From contig JAGWPI010000314.1 of the NCBI GenBank assembly GCA_028877005.1, positions 1-6,708 on the forward strand: a stretch of 6,708 nt of DNA, given 5' to 3'. The first letter of the stretch is position 1. Each line of letters starts with the position of its first letter. The position numbers and the translations under genes are program-made. This stretch comes from Bacteroidota bacterium (lineage in GTDB: Bacteria > Bacteroidota > Bacteroidia > Chitinophagales > Chitinophagaceae). The notes under the pieces are model-generated. The model was not told where the DNA came from, made no database searches, and saw nothing but the letters and a program-made list of their open reading frames with translations. Of this stretch, positions 1 through 6,066 are shown piece by piece.

Positions 1-536
1 GGGTGAATAATTAAATCAACATACCGCTGCCGATACCTAAATTCAGGATCGGTAACCTCATCATATACATGCCCTTCCTCATCTCTTTTAACCACAGGCA
101 ATGGTTTTAATGATTTGGTTAATAAGGTAATGGTTTGCGCATGCAATGAAGTTTCGCCGGTTTTGGTAATGAATACAAAGCCGGTGGCACCAATAATATC
201 ACCTAAATCAATACCATGTTTAATAACATGATCCCAAAAGCTTTTGTCTTCTCCTGTACAAATATCATCGCGCTTTACATATAGTTGTAAAATACCCTTA
301 CTATCTTGAATTTTTATAAAGAAAACTTTGCCTTTATCATTAATACTCATAATTCTACCGGCAACACATACTTGCTGAAAAGCCTCTTTATTTTCTTCAG
401 TAAAGTTTGCCTTAATATCTGTTGAATAATGGGTAACCGGATACAATGCTGCAGGATAGGGTTCAATACCTGCTGCTTTTAGTTTGGCTAATTTTTCTCT
501 GCGTATTAGCTCTTGTTCACTCAGTTGTACACTCAT
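1..536 (-). CDS. lysS: Lysyl-tRNA synthetase, class II, N-terminal part (cut by window edge)
   Basis: This cytoplasmic enzyme charges tRNA-Lys with lysine using ATP. Reading the minus strand from the ATG at 536-534 gives 178 codons with no stop, running off the left edge. The start MSVQLSEQELIRREKL is typical of Bacteroidota LysRS. Residues about 55-150 form the OB-fold anticodon-binding domain (VAGRIMSINDKGKVFF, then the stretch ending GATGFVF). The last visible residues include DPEFRYRQRYVDLI, the conserved entry to the class II catalytic domain. Class II LysRS is usually near 500 residues, so about two thirds, with motifs 1-3, lie outside the window. No Shine-Dalgarno sequence precedes the ATG, but a TAnnTTTG element lies 20 bases upstream. 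Family identity is secure from the motifs. Confidence 0.95.
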   Translation of the reverse strand, partial: MSVQLSEQELIRREKLAKLKAAGIEPYPAALYPVTHYSTDIKANFTEENKEAFQQVCVAGRIMSINDKGKVFFIKIQDSKGILQLYVKRDDICTGEDKSFWDHVIKHGIDLGDIIGATGFVFITKTGETSLHAQTITLLTKSLKPLPVVKRDEEGHVYDEVTDPEFRYRQRYVDLIIH

Positions 537-556
537 AATGCAATAATTAATGGTTG

Positions 557-564
557 CAAAGATA
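557..564 (-). promoter_or_regulatory. Bacteroidota-type -7 element for lysS (TATCTTTG)
   Basis: On the minus strand these bases read TATCTTTG, an exact match to TAnnTTTG, the -7 consensus of the Bacteroidota primary sigma factor. Transcription would start near 550, giving a leader of only about 14 bases before the lysS ATG. No convincing TTTG -33 element is seen at the expected distance, so the call rests on the -7 match and its position. Confidence 0.5.
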
Positions 565-756
565 AGCGCAAAGCAACTATGCTGTTGGCTGAGTCTATTT
601 ACTTTTTATGCATTAAGTATATATTGGTTGTTATTATTGTAATTGTAGAAAAAGCAAACGCAATTTATACTTATCACTTTTTATTTTAAATAGGGGTACA
701 CAACAATTATTTATACAATTGAATTAATTTTTATTTTCAATATACATAAAGAAAGT

Positions 757-1359
757 TTAGATGTTGGCAGCCAATAATTCCGCTACATCTAAAGCAGATA
801 AACAACGCATATCACCAGGCAATAATCCATTAGCAGTAATATTGCCAATTCTGTACCGAATTAATCTAAGTGTAGGAAAACCAACTGCAGCGGTCATTTT
901 TCGTACTTGTCTGTTTTTGCCTTCAGTTAACGTAAGTTGCATCCAAGGTGCAGGAATTTGTTTACGAAAACGAATAGGTGGAATACGTTCCGGAACAGAT
1001 GGTGCTGTTTTAAATATTTGTGCCTTGCAAGGTAAGGTGCAATATTTTTTTCCATCTACTTGTATAGTAACACCTTTTTGTAATTGCAAAATTGCTTCAA
1101 GGGTAATGGCACCATCAACCTGCACCCAATATTCCCTTTCATGTGCAAATTGTGGATTCAATAATTTCTTATTCAAACTACTGTCATTTGTCAGCAATAA
1201 TAAACCTTCACTATCAAAATCTAAACGACCAACAGGATACACATTTTTAGGTACAGTAAAATAATCTTTTAAACATTTTTTACCATCGGTTGCTGTAAAT
1301 TGCGATAACACCTGATAAGGTTTATACACAATGAAATATTGATGTGCGCTAGGTTTCAT
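757..1359 (-). CDS. rluE: 23S rRNA pseudouridine synthase, RluE-type (RsuA/RluB/E/F family)
   Basis: This enzyme isomerises a uridine of 23S rRNA to pseudouridine; E. coli RluE acts on U2457. The 200-residue product lacks an N-terminal S4 domain, as RluE does, and starts directly with the catalytic domain (YFIVYKPYQVLSQFT, residues 8-22). The catalytic motif VGRLDFDSEGLLLLTND spans residues 43-59, with the expected nucleophile Asp47. PERIPPIRFRKQIP (about 123-136) and EGKNRQVRKMTAAVGFP followed by TLRLIRY (about 146-169) closely match E. coli RluE as remembered. Length is close to the family norm. The ATG at 1359-1357 is the only in-frame ATG before the conserved core. No Shine-Dalgarno sequence or exact TAnnTTTG element is visible upstream. 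A strong intrinsic terminator lies about 110 bases upstream on the same strand, so the gene has its own promoter after it or is attenuated by it. Confidence 0.93.
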   Translation of the reverse strand: MKPSAHQYFIVYKPYQVLSQFTATDGKKCLKDYFTVPKNVYPVGRLDFDSEGLLLLTNDSSLNKKLLNPQFAHEREYWVQVDGAITLEAILQLQKGVTIQVDGKKYCTLPCKAQIFKTAPSVPERIPPIRFRKQIPAPWMQLTLTEGKNRQVRKMTAAVGFPTLRLIRYRIGNITANGLLPGDMRCLSALDVAELLAANI

Positions 1360-1470
1360 GAAAAATTATAAAATTATTTTTTAGTAAATGTTAAAAGAAA
1401 TGTTTGCTAAATTTTGTAAGCACAATTAGTATTTATTTTTTTATAAAAGTACTCCTGCAAATTAGAAAAT

Positions 1471-1493
1471 AAAAAAATCCCGCTGATGCGGGA
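1471..1493 (-). terminator. Intrinsic terminator, minus strand, with no gene immediately upstream
   Basis: The minus strand reads TCCCGC, loop ATCA, GCGGGA, then seven T residues. This is a perfect 6-bp GC-rich stem followed at once by a U tract. On the plus strand the stem is followed only by CTTTATAT, so the minus orientation is clearly favoured. Minus-strand transcripts ending here could come only from the region between 1500 and 1882, which has no minus-strand gene. Confidence 0.8.
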
Positions 1494-1590
1494 CTTTATA
1501 TATGGATGGGTTAGTAAGTACGGGAATACAATTCCCACCACAATATTATAAAGAGTTTTTTCCAATACAAAAAAAATTGCAAACTATTTT
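1471..1590 (-). ncRNA. Candidate small RNA or rluE leader ending at the 1471-1493 terminator
   Basis: On the minus strand an outer 7-bp pair, CTTTATA (1553-1547) with TATAAAG (1500-1494), encloses a perfect GGGAAT/ATTCCC hairpin with a 3-base loop (1536-1522). The terminator hairpin follows directly. GGTGGG (1539-1534) can instead pair with CCCATC (1511-1506) using one G-U pair, which would break the hairpin. That pair is an A-C mismatch on the plus strand, which favours a minus-strand RNA. The 5' end is not fixed: no exact TAnnTTTG is seen, only a one-base-short TAGTTTG near 1580-1586. The expected transcript is roughly 80-120 bases. It matches no family I recognise. Confidence 0.4.
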
Positions 1591-1618
1591 ATTCACATTT
1601 TTTTAAAAGATGTGAATA
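1590..1618. repeat. Perfect 9-bp inverted repeat, possible operator or hairpin
   Basis: TATTCACAT at 1590-1598 and ATGTGAATA at 1610-1618 are exact reverse complements separated by 11 A/T-rich bases. No U tract follows on either strand, so it is not a standard terminator. It lies just upstream of the presumed 5' end of the candidate minus-strand RNA, where a regulator-binding site would fit. Confidence 0.4.
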
Positions 1619-1851
1619 GCTTTATTACTGTGTAATATTTTTTTATAGCACACAAGCCATTTTTATTGTAAAAAAATAAAACAACATACTTTTTAAAATA
1701 TGCTGAAACATGCATGAATAAAGGGTTATAAAGTATAAGTATAAATATTAAACAAAAAAAATACAGATGCAATCAGTAAATTTTTTTTATAAAAATCTAT
1801 CTAGCGATTTCTTTTTATTGGGAAGAAAAAATTTTTATAGAAAAGTGAAAT

Positions 1852-1859
1852 TACCTTTG
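1852..1859 (+). promoter_or_regulatory. Bacteroidota-type -7 element for the lpxD paralogue (TACCTTTG)
   Basis: TACCTTTG is an exact TAnnTTTG match ending 23 bases before the ATG at 1883. Transcription would start near 1866, leaving a leader of about 17 bases. About 20 bases upstream there is only a T tract (ATTTTTATAG), so the -33 element is weak. Confidence 0.6.
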
Positions 1860-1882
1860 CTTTTCATCATAAAAAACGATTT

Positions 1883-2836
1883 ATGAAATTTCCTGCACCT
1901 GTAACACTAGATTGGATGGCCAATTTAATTGATGCTGAAGTATTAGGTAACTCTACTATAACACCTACCGGCATTAATGAAATACACAAGGTTGAAACAG
2001 GTGATATTGTTTTTGTAGATCATCCAAAATATTATAACACCTGCTTACAAAGTGCTGCCAGTGTAATTATTATTAATAGCAAGGATGTTACTATACCAAA
2101 TGGCAAAGCACTTTTGTACACGGCAGATCCTTTTGAAGCATATTTAAAAATTGTTGATTACTTTAAACCTTTTACACCATCAACAAAAGCAATTAGTGAA
2201 ACTGCGGTAATTGGTGAAGGTTCGGTTGTAATGCCCAACTGTTACATAGGCAACAGAGTAATAATTGGTAATAATACCATTATACATCCTAATGTTACCA
2301 TTGGAGATGATTGTATAATTGGCAATAATGTAGTTATTCAAGCAGGCACTGTTATTGGTAGTGATGCTTTTTATTACAACACCAAAAAAAATAGACAGGT
2401 ATGGTTTAAAAGAATGAAAAGTTGTGGACATGTAGTGATTGAAGATAATGTTGAAATAGGTGCAGGTTGTACTATTGACAGGGGTGTAACTGCGGAAACA
2501 AGAATTGGCAGTGGCACCATCATAGATAATCAGGTGCACATTGGTCATGATACCAAAGTAGGTAAAAACTGTTTATTTGCTGCACAGGTAGGTATTGCCG
2601 GCGCAGTAGTTATTGAAGATGGTGTAACCTTATGGGGACAAGTAGGTGTAAGCAAAACATTAACTATTGGCAAAGATGCCGTTGTATTAGCACAAGGTGG
2701 CGTACCCAGCGATTTAGAAGGAAACAAAGTATATTGGGGTACTCCTACGCAAGAAGCATCCATAAAAAGAAGAGAGTTAGTTTGGATTAAAAGAATTCCT
2801 GAACTATGGAAGAAGGTGATGGAAGCTAACTCATAA
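1883..2836 (+). CDS. lpxD: LpxD-type UDP-3-O-acylglucosamine N-acyltransferase (second Bacteroidota paralogue)
   Basis: Canonical LpxD transfers a 3-hydroxyacyl chain from acyl-ACP to UDP-3-O-acylglucosamine in lipid A synthesis on the cytoplasmic side of the inner membrane. The 317-residue product has an N-terminal LpxD-like uridine-binding domain (about 1-98, including DIVFVDHPKYY at 41-51 and DPFEAYLKIV at 82-91). A left-handed beta helix of hexapeptide repeats follows (about 107-275; e.g. VIGEGS, IIGNNT, TIGDDC). A helical tail closes the protein (about 290-315). The expected catalytic histidine is His222 in VHIGHDT; VEIGAGCTIDRG at 190-201 is also conserved. It is slightly shorter than E. 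coli LpxD (about 340). Where canonical LpxD has GFGFA, this protein has SDAFYYN (160-166), the form I associate with the second, stand-alone lpxD-like gene of Bacteroidota. It is not next to lpxC or lpxA here, so its exact acyl acceptor is uncertain. No Shine-Dalgarno sequence is seen. Confidence 0.88.
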   Translation: MKFPAPVTLDWMANLIDAEVLGNSTITPTGINEIHKVETGDIVFVDHPKYYNTCLQSAASVIIINSKDVTIPNGKALLYTADPFEAYLKIVDYFKPFTPSTKAISETAVIGEGSVVMPNCYIGNRVIIGNNTIIHPNVTIGDDCIIGNNVVIQAGTVIGSDAFYYNTKKNRQVWFKRMKSCGHVVIEDNVEIGAGCTIDRGVTAETRIGSGTIIDNQVHIGHDTKVGKNCLFAAQVGIAGAVVIEDGVTLWGQVGVSKTLTIGKDAVVLAQGGVPSDLEGNKVYWGTPTQEASIKRRELVWIKRIPELWKKVMEANS

Positions 2837-3802
2837 ATTATATTTCTCTTTTAATTCATTACAAATTCTTTCAATAGCAGTATCAATTGGTGTGTACTCA
2901 AAATTTACAGCATAGGTTAAAAAACGGAAATTATCATACTTAACTTTAGTTAAGGCAGTTTTTGCCGTTTCTTGTGTAATTAATGGTTCGTGTTTAGTAA
3001 AAAAAGATTTCACAGCTTCTAAGCGCCAAACCAATTCTGCTATGAATGGAGTTACTTTTCTACTAGGCGGTTTTTTCCCGAAATGATGCGCAATACTGGT
3101 TAAAACATCTTTATAACTTTTGTTTTCACTGCTTATAATAAATCGTTCTTTGTTACAAGTGCCGCGCATACACATAATCATTGCTTTTACCACATCTTTT
3201 ACATCTACAAAGCCACTTGTACCCTCAGTATACCAAGAATAGCCATGATATACTTTTTTAAATAATTCAGTTGATCCTACATTCCAATCACCGGCACCTA
3301 AAATAATAGACGGATTTAAGATAACGGCATTCAAGCCTTCACCAATACCACGCCACACTTCCATTTCACCTAGGTATTTGGTCTTGCCATATTCACTGTT
3401 ACTGGTTGCCATTGTCCATTTCATATTCTCAGTAACCAATTTCCCTTCACGCATACGCCCCAAAGCTGCCACAGAACTAATATGCACTAGCTTTTCTATA
3501 TTTTTTTCTATACACACATTTACCACATTGGCAGTACCTTCTACATTAATTTTATGCAATAATTTTTTCTTTGCAGGATTAAATGAAACCAATCCGGCAC
3601 AATGGTAAACCTTATCTACATTTTCCATAGCTTCCGATAAAGCAGCCATATCTAAAATATCGCATTGAACCCACTCTAACTTATCTGCTAAATGTGGCGG
3701 TATATGGTGATGATATATTGCTTTTACTGAAAAATCTCTTCTCAGCAACTCTTCTATTAAATGAGTACCTAATAGCCCTGATCCACCGGTTACTAATATC
3801 AT
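2831..3802 (-). CDS. NAD(P)-dependent epimerase/dehydratase-like extended SDR
   Basis: This soluble 323-residue oxidoreductase belongs to the extended short-chain dehydrogenase family. The N-terminus MILVTGGSGLLGTHL carries the TGxxGxxG nucleotide-binding motif at 5-12. HISSVAALG (107-115) supplies the catalytic Ser at 109 or 110, and YGKTK (138-142) gives Tyr138 and Lys142. NPSIILGAGD (163-172) and GFVDVKDVV (197-205) are typical of the group related to dihydroflavonol-4-reductase. The substrate cannot be read from the sequence; the C-terminal half (about 220-323) is the variable substrate domain. The start is fixed by the Rossmann motif beginning at residue 2. It follows the porin gene by 78 bases on the same strand and may be transcribed with it, though a hairpin lies between. 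Its 3' end overlaps the convergent lpxD gene by 6 bases. Confidence 0.88.
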   Translation of the reverse strand: MILVTGGSGLLGTHLIEELLRRDFSVKAIYHHHIPPHLADKLEWVQCDILDMAALSEAMENVDKVYHCAGLVSFNPAKKKLLHKINVEGTANVVNVCIEKNIEKLVHISSVAALGRMREGKLVTENMKWTMATSNSEYGKTKYLGEMEVWRGIGEGLNAVILNPSIILGAGDWNVGSTELFKKVYHGYSWYTEGTSGFVDVKDVVKAMIMCMRGTCNKERFIISSENKSYKDVLTSIAHHFGKKPPSRKVTPFIAELVWRLEAVKSFFTKHEPLITQETAKTALTKVKYDNFRFLTYAVNFEYTPIDTAIERICNELKEKYNL

Positions 3803-3842
3803 AACAGTTTTTGTTATTTATAATAAAATACATTTGAACAGA

Positions 3843-3871
3843 GGGGAAAAATACAAAAAATTTATTTCCCC
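3843..3871 (-). terminator. Possible hairpin between porin and SDR genes
   Basis: GGGGAAA at 3843-3849 and TTTCCCC at 3865-3871 are exact reverse complements, forming a 7-bp stem with a 15-base A/T-rich loop. On the minus strand it starts 10 bases after the porin stop. It is followed by TCTGTTC rather than a U tract, so it may stabilise the porin mRNA 3' end or terminate only partly. Confidence 0.35.
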
Positions 3872-3880
3872 CAATAAGTT

Positions 3881-5311
3881 TCAGAAAGAATAATTAATAA
3901 TAAAGTTAAACAGTGAAAGATTTACTTTATTAAATGTGTATTTAGGATTATTGTAAGAGTTACCATAGCCTTTTTTGTAAGTGTATAAAAATTCTGCATC
4001 AAAGCCTGCCCATTGCTTTTTAAATTGATACTTAATATCAATATTCAATTGTCCATATGATGGTATGCCATATTTATTCATGGCTATATTTTTAACATCG
4101 GGTAAGGCATAATACCCTATTTGTCCTTCTAACAACAAATTATTCGACAATGTATTCCATTTTACATTCCACATTACTGCATTTAAATTACCATTCCCTT
4201 CATTTCTTTCCCTATACATAAATGTGTAAAAGGGCTCAATACCCCATTCACGCGGACTTAGAAAACGGCCATTGTTGGTAATGCGTGTATAGTTAAGTGT
4301 AGTTTCTATGTGTTTATTTTTTAAGCCCATTCTTCCCGACAATACATAGGCCTTGTTTCCTTTTTGCATGTATGCTTTATCAGGATTACTGTTTCCACCA
4401 TTGTGAACAGTTTGCTGAGCAATAAGCCGTATGCCTCCTAACCATTTTATTTGACTAGTTAGTTGTGTGGGAATATTATTCCACTCAATCATAGAAGTAT
4501 TAAACATATTTTCTACGAATTGCTCCCATATCTTAAGATGCATGTTTGCATTTAATTGTTGTGTAATACCGAATACACCTATGCCTGCAGAGGAAAGATT
4601 ACCCCGGTAATTACCAGCAGTTCCGTTTGGGTTAATACCTTGTGCATACCAACCTATTGAATTGGCAACCGAAAACCATTCTATAGTACTACGTGGAGAT
4701 ATATTATATAACCACCCTCCTTCCCAAACCGTTTTTTTACGTGTATATTGTAAGTACAAGCCATCTTCAAATGTTGGGCGCATACGGCCATCCTGTGGAT
4801 TGATAAATGGTGTTTTCAGCAATTGCTTACCAATTGTTGCTTGAAAGTGCCGCTGTTGAAAGTGCAAATAAAAATATTCTAACTTATACAAGTTATTGGT
4901 TTGTGCCGGATTTGCTATGTTGAACAATCCAATTTCATAGCGATTGGGCGATCCGGTAATAGAATCAGGTTTGGCCAAATTAGAAGACCCCAGATTAAAG
5001 GTATAAAAACCACCCAACCCAAATTGAATATGATGGAAAGGCGCAGTTTGGTACTTAATACCCCCTCCAAATGCATTGGCATAATAATCTGTTAGTGCAC
5101 CTTCATTAATAGCCGACATAAAGAAATATCGAAATCGTCCCTCAAAACTGCCCTTCCGAAAAGCATGTAATAAAGAGGTTGTATCGCTCTGTTCAGCATC
5201 CTCTTGATTCTCTTCAGTTACCACAGTAGTATCGGCTATTTGCGCCGATACACCTACCATAGGCAACTGGGCTAACAAAAGGAATAATATGGCATAAATA
5301 TGTTTCTGCAT
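3881..5311 (-). CDS. OprD-family-like outer membrane porin
   Basis: This predicted beta-barrel channel of the outer membrane has 476 residues. The N-terminus MQKHIYAILFLLLAQLPMVG continuing VSAQ is a Sec signal peptide, with cleavage likely near 23-24. A short acidic, Thr/Glu-rich linker follows (about 25-46). FRKGSFEGRFRYFFM (51-65), TDYYANAFGGGIKYQ (74-88) and IGKQLLKTPFINPQDGRMRP (160-179) match the pattern of OprD-type substrate-specific porins. The rest alternates polar and aromatic residues as barrel strands, and the protein ends in NYSF, the C-terminal aromatic expected for BAM-dependent insertion. OprD family members are typically about 400-450 residues. The gene lies 35 bases downstream of the DsrE-like gene on the same strand, probably in one operon. 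The substrate is unknown; transport of a small anion or organosulfur compound would fit the neighbours but is inference. Confidence 0.82.
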   Translation of the reverse strand: MQKHIYAILFLLLAQLPMVGVSAQIADTTVVTEENQEDAEQSDTTSLLHAFRKGSFEGRFRYFFMSAINEGALTDYYANAFGGGIKYQTAPFHHIQFGLGGFYTFNLGSSNLAKPDSITGSPNRYEIGLFNIANPAQTNNLYKLEYFYLHFQQRHFQATIGKQLLKTPFINPQDGRMRPTFEDGLYLQYTRKKTVWEGGWLYNISPRSTIEWFSVANSIGWYAQGINPNGTAGNYRGNLSSAGIGVFGITQQLNANMHLKIWEQFVENMFNTSMIEWNNIPTQLTSQIKWLGGIRLIAQQTVHNGGNSNPDKAYMQKGNKAYVLSGRMGLKNKHIETTLNYTRITNNGRFLSPREWGIEPFYTFMYRERNEGNGNLNAVMWNVKWNTLSNNLLLEGQIGYYALPDVKNIAMNKYGIPSYGQLNIDIKYQFKKQWAGFDAEFLYTYKKGYGNSYNNPKYTFNKVNLSLFNFIINYSF

Positions 5312-5346
5312 AGAATGCTGTGTAGTAATTTTAATATAAAGAACTA

Positions 5347-5706
5347 CTAAAAGCCTGCTTTAATATAACTCCAACCTTGTTGCTGCCGTATTACTAGTTC
5401 AGCAATACCGGCAGGAACAGTTTGAATACCTGTAATGAGTTGTTGAGCTGATAGGTTATTAGCCTGAAGCATATTGGCACAAACTTTTATTTGCACCCCG
5501 GTTGCCATGAGTTGCTCAATAGCTTCCTGAAAAGGGTTTTGCCCACTAATACAAAAACTGCTGCTTCTGCCATGGCAAACCACTTCAATGCTTACAGCAT
5601 TATTCAAAGCATTTTGCAAATTTTTAATTTGCCCAATCATGCTTTTATACACTGCCTCATCGTTAGAGGTTAATTGAAAAATTGCTTGGTATGTTGCTGT
5701 ATTCAT
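5347..5706 (-). CDS. DsrE/DsrF-like family protein
   Basis: This 119-residue soluble protein has the DsrE/YchN-like fold. Members of this family act in sulfur relay or bind small ligands. FQLTSNDEAVYKSMIGQIKN (10-29) is the first strand and helix. VSIEVVCHGRSSSFC (38-52) is the second strand and its following loop. A helix (about 56-69) leads to VQIKVCANML (71-80), where Cys76 sits at the usual position of the family's reactive cysteine. AGIAELVIRQQQGWSYIKAGF (99-119) is the typical C-terminus. Cys44 and Cys52 are additional thiols. The ATG at 5706-5704 places the conserved first strand at the normal position. It lies between a small coiled-coil gene and a porin gene, all close together on one strand. 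Family membership is well supported; a sulfur-carrier role is inferred from the fold, Cys76 and the neighbours. Confidence 0.85.
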   Translation of the reverse strand: MNTATYQAIFQLTSNDEAVYKSMIGQIKNLQNALNNAVSIEVVCHGRSSSFCISGQNPFQEAIEQLMATGVQIKVCANMLQANNLSAQQLITGIQTVPAGIAELVIRQQQGWSYIKAGF

Positions 5707-5710
5707 ACAA

Positions 5711-5754
5711 ATAATATTTGCTTTTTAAAAATTGCTTTTTTGAACAAATATTAT
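5711..5754. repeat. Perfect 10-bp inverted repeat between the 61-residue and DsrE-like genes
   Basis: ATAATATTTG at 5711-5720 and CAAATATTAT at 5745-5754 are exact reverse complements with a 24-base spacer. The right arm includes the stop codon of the 61-residue gene and the left arm lies 5 bases before the DsrE-like ATG. It could be an intercistronic mRNA hairpin setting relative expression, or an operator. The all-A/T-rich arms make it a weak stem. Confidence 0.4.
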
Positions 5755-5936
5755 GATTGTAATTTATTTACCTTTTGTTGCAAGGCTTGCAATTGTTGTT
5801 CAATTTGCAGAAGCTTATGAAGAATAAGAATGTGGGTATGAACAGCATCAATACCTACCACACTATCTTTACTGGTAATGAGTTGTTGAATGGCTTGATA
5901 AGTAGCTTTGTCTATTTGATTCAAATTCATTTCCAT
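5751..5936 (-). CDS. Small conserved-looking protein with C-terminal coiled coil, unknown function
   Basis: This 61-residue protein has no family I can name. Residues 8-24 (IDKATYQAIQQLITSKD) are followed by SVVGIDAVHTHIL (25-37), a compact motif with His33 and His35. The rest (about 36-60) is a heptad-like helix rich in Leu and Gln, likely a coiled coil for oligomerisation. There is no signal peptide, membrane segment or cysteine. A second ATG two codons in (5930) is an equally possible start; neither has a Shine-Dalgarno sequence. It lies 44 bases upstream of the DsrE-like gene and shares ATYQAI and a nearby Thr-Ser-x-Asp with that protein's N-terminus. The patterned sequence and operon-like spacing argue that it is a real gene. 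Confidence 0.65.
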   Translation of the reverse strand: MEMNLNQIDKATYQAIQQLITSKDSVVGIDAVHTHILILHKLLQIEQQLQALQQKVNKLQS

Positions 5937-5948
5937 AAAAATTAATTT

Positions 5949-6059
5949 TTAAATTAGTGTATGTTTTATGAGTAATAGCCTTGTGCAATGTGTACTTACA
6001 AGTCGGTTACCTATTGATTTATGTACACAAGGTTTACCCGTAGGCAACAATAAATACAT
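5949..6059 (-). CDS. Doubtful 36-residue ORF within the leader stretch
   Basis: The minus strand has an ATG-started frame, MYLLLPTGKPCVHKSIGNRL and onward, of 36 codons ending in TAA 13 bases before the ATG of the 61-residue gene. It uses several rare codons (CGA, AGG, CTC, CTA) and coincides with the complementary segments at 5979-6048, so it is more likely RNA structure or chance than a protein. A translated leader is possible. Confidence 0.12.
   Translation of the reverse strand: MYLLLPTGKPCVHKSIGNRLVSTHCTRLLLIKHTLI
5979..6048 (-). other. Pseudoknot-like complementary segments upstream of the 61-residue gene
   Basis: On the minus strand, CCTTG plus TGTAC (6032-6023) pairs with GTACA (5995-5991) and CAAGG (5983-5979), with 7 bases bulged. 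GTTGCCTA (6048-6041) also pairs with TAGGTAAC (6013-6006), which lies inside the loop of the first stem. The order A-B-A'-B' is that of an H-type pseudoknot, or the two stems are alternatives. The single G-U pair in the second stem would be an A-C mismatch on the plus strand, favouring a minus-strand RNA. Confidence 0.35.
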
Positions 6060-6066
6060 TTTATTA

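Larger units (their letters stand above)
1360..1882. other. AT-rich divergent intergenic region between rluE and the lpxD paralogue
   Basis: These 523 bases hold no credible coding frame; both strands are full of stops and homopolymeric A/T runs. They contain a minus-strand terminator (1471-1493), a set of complementary segments behind it (1494-1553), an 18-base inverted repeat pair (1590-1618), a weaker TGTGT/ACACA pair (1629-1633 and 1650-1654), and the lpxD -7 element (1852-1859). From about 1660 to 1850 only AT-rich sequence with A and T tracts is seen. Confidence 0.7.

Noticed and set aside
718..741. Inverted repeat ATTGAA/TTCAAT downstream of rluE as a terminator
   Set aside because: The stem is only A/T-rich with 6 bp and a 12-base loop; too weak to call.
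761..1264. Long plus-strand open frame opposite rluE
   Set aside because: It is the shadow of rluE, whose minus-strand frame carries unmistakable pseudouridine synthase motifs; the plus frame resembles nothing.
1522..1540. tRNA or tmRNA 3' end suggested by a hairpin followed by CACCA
   Set aside because: No acceptor stem, anticodon arm or GTTCGA loop is present; the CCA is coincidental.
2180..2548. Minus-strand open frame opposite the lpxD gene
   Set aside because: It is Asn/Thr/Ile/Tyr-rich antisense of the hexapeptide repeats; the plus-strand gene explains the openness.
5317..5346. GTAGT/ACTAC pair between the DsrE-like and porin genes
   Set aside because: A 5-bp pair with a long loop is expected by chance in this composition.
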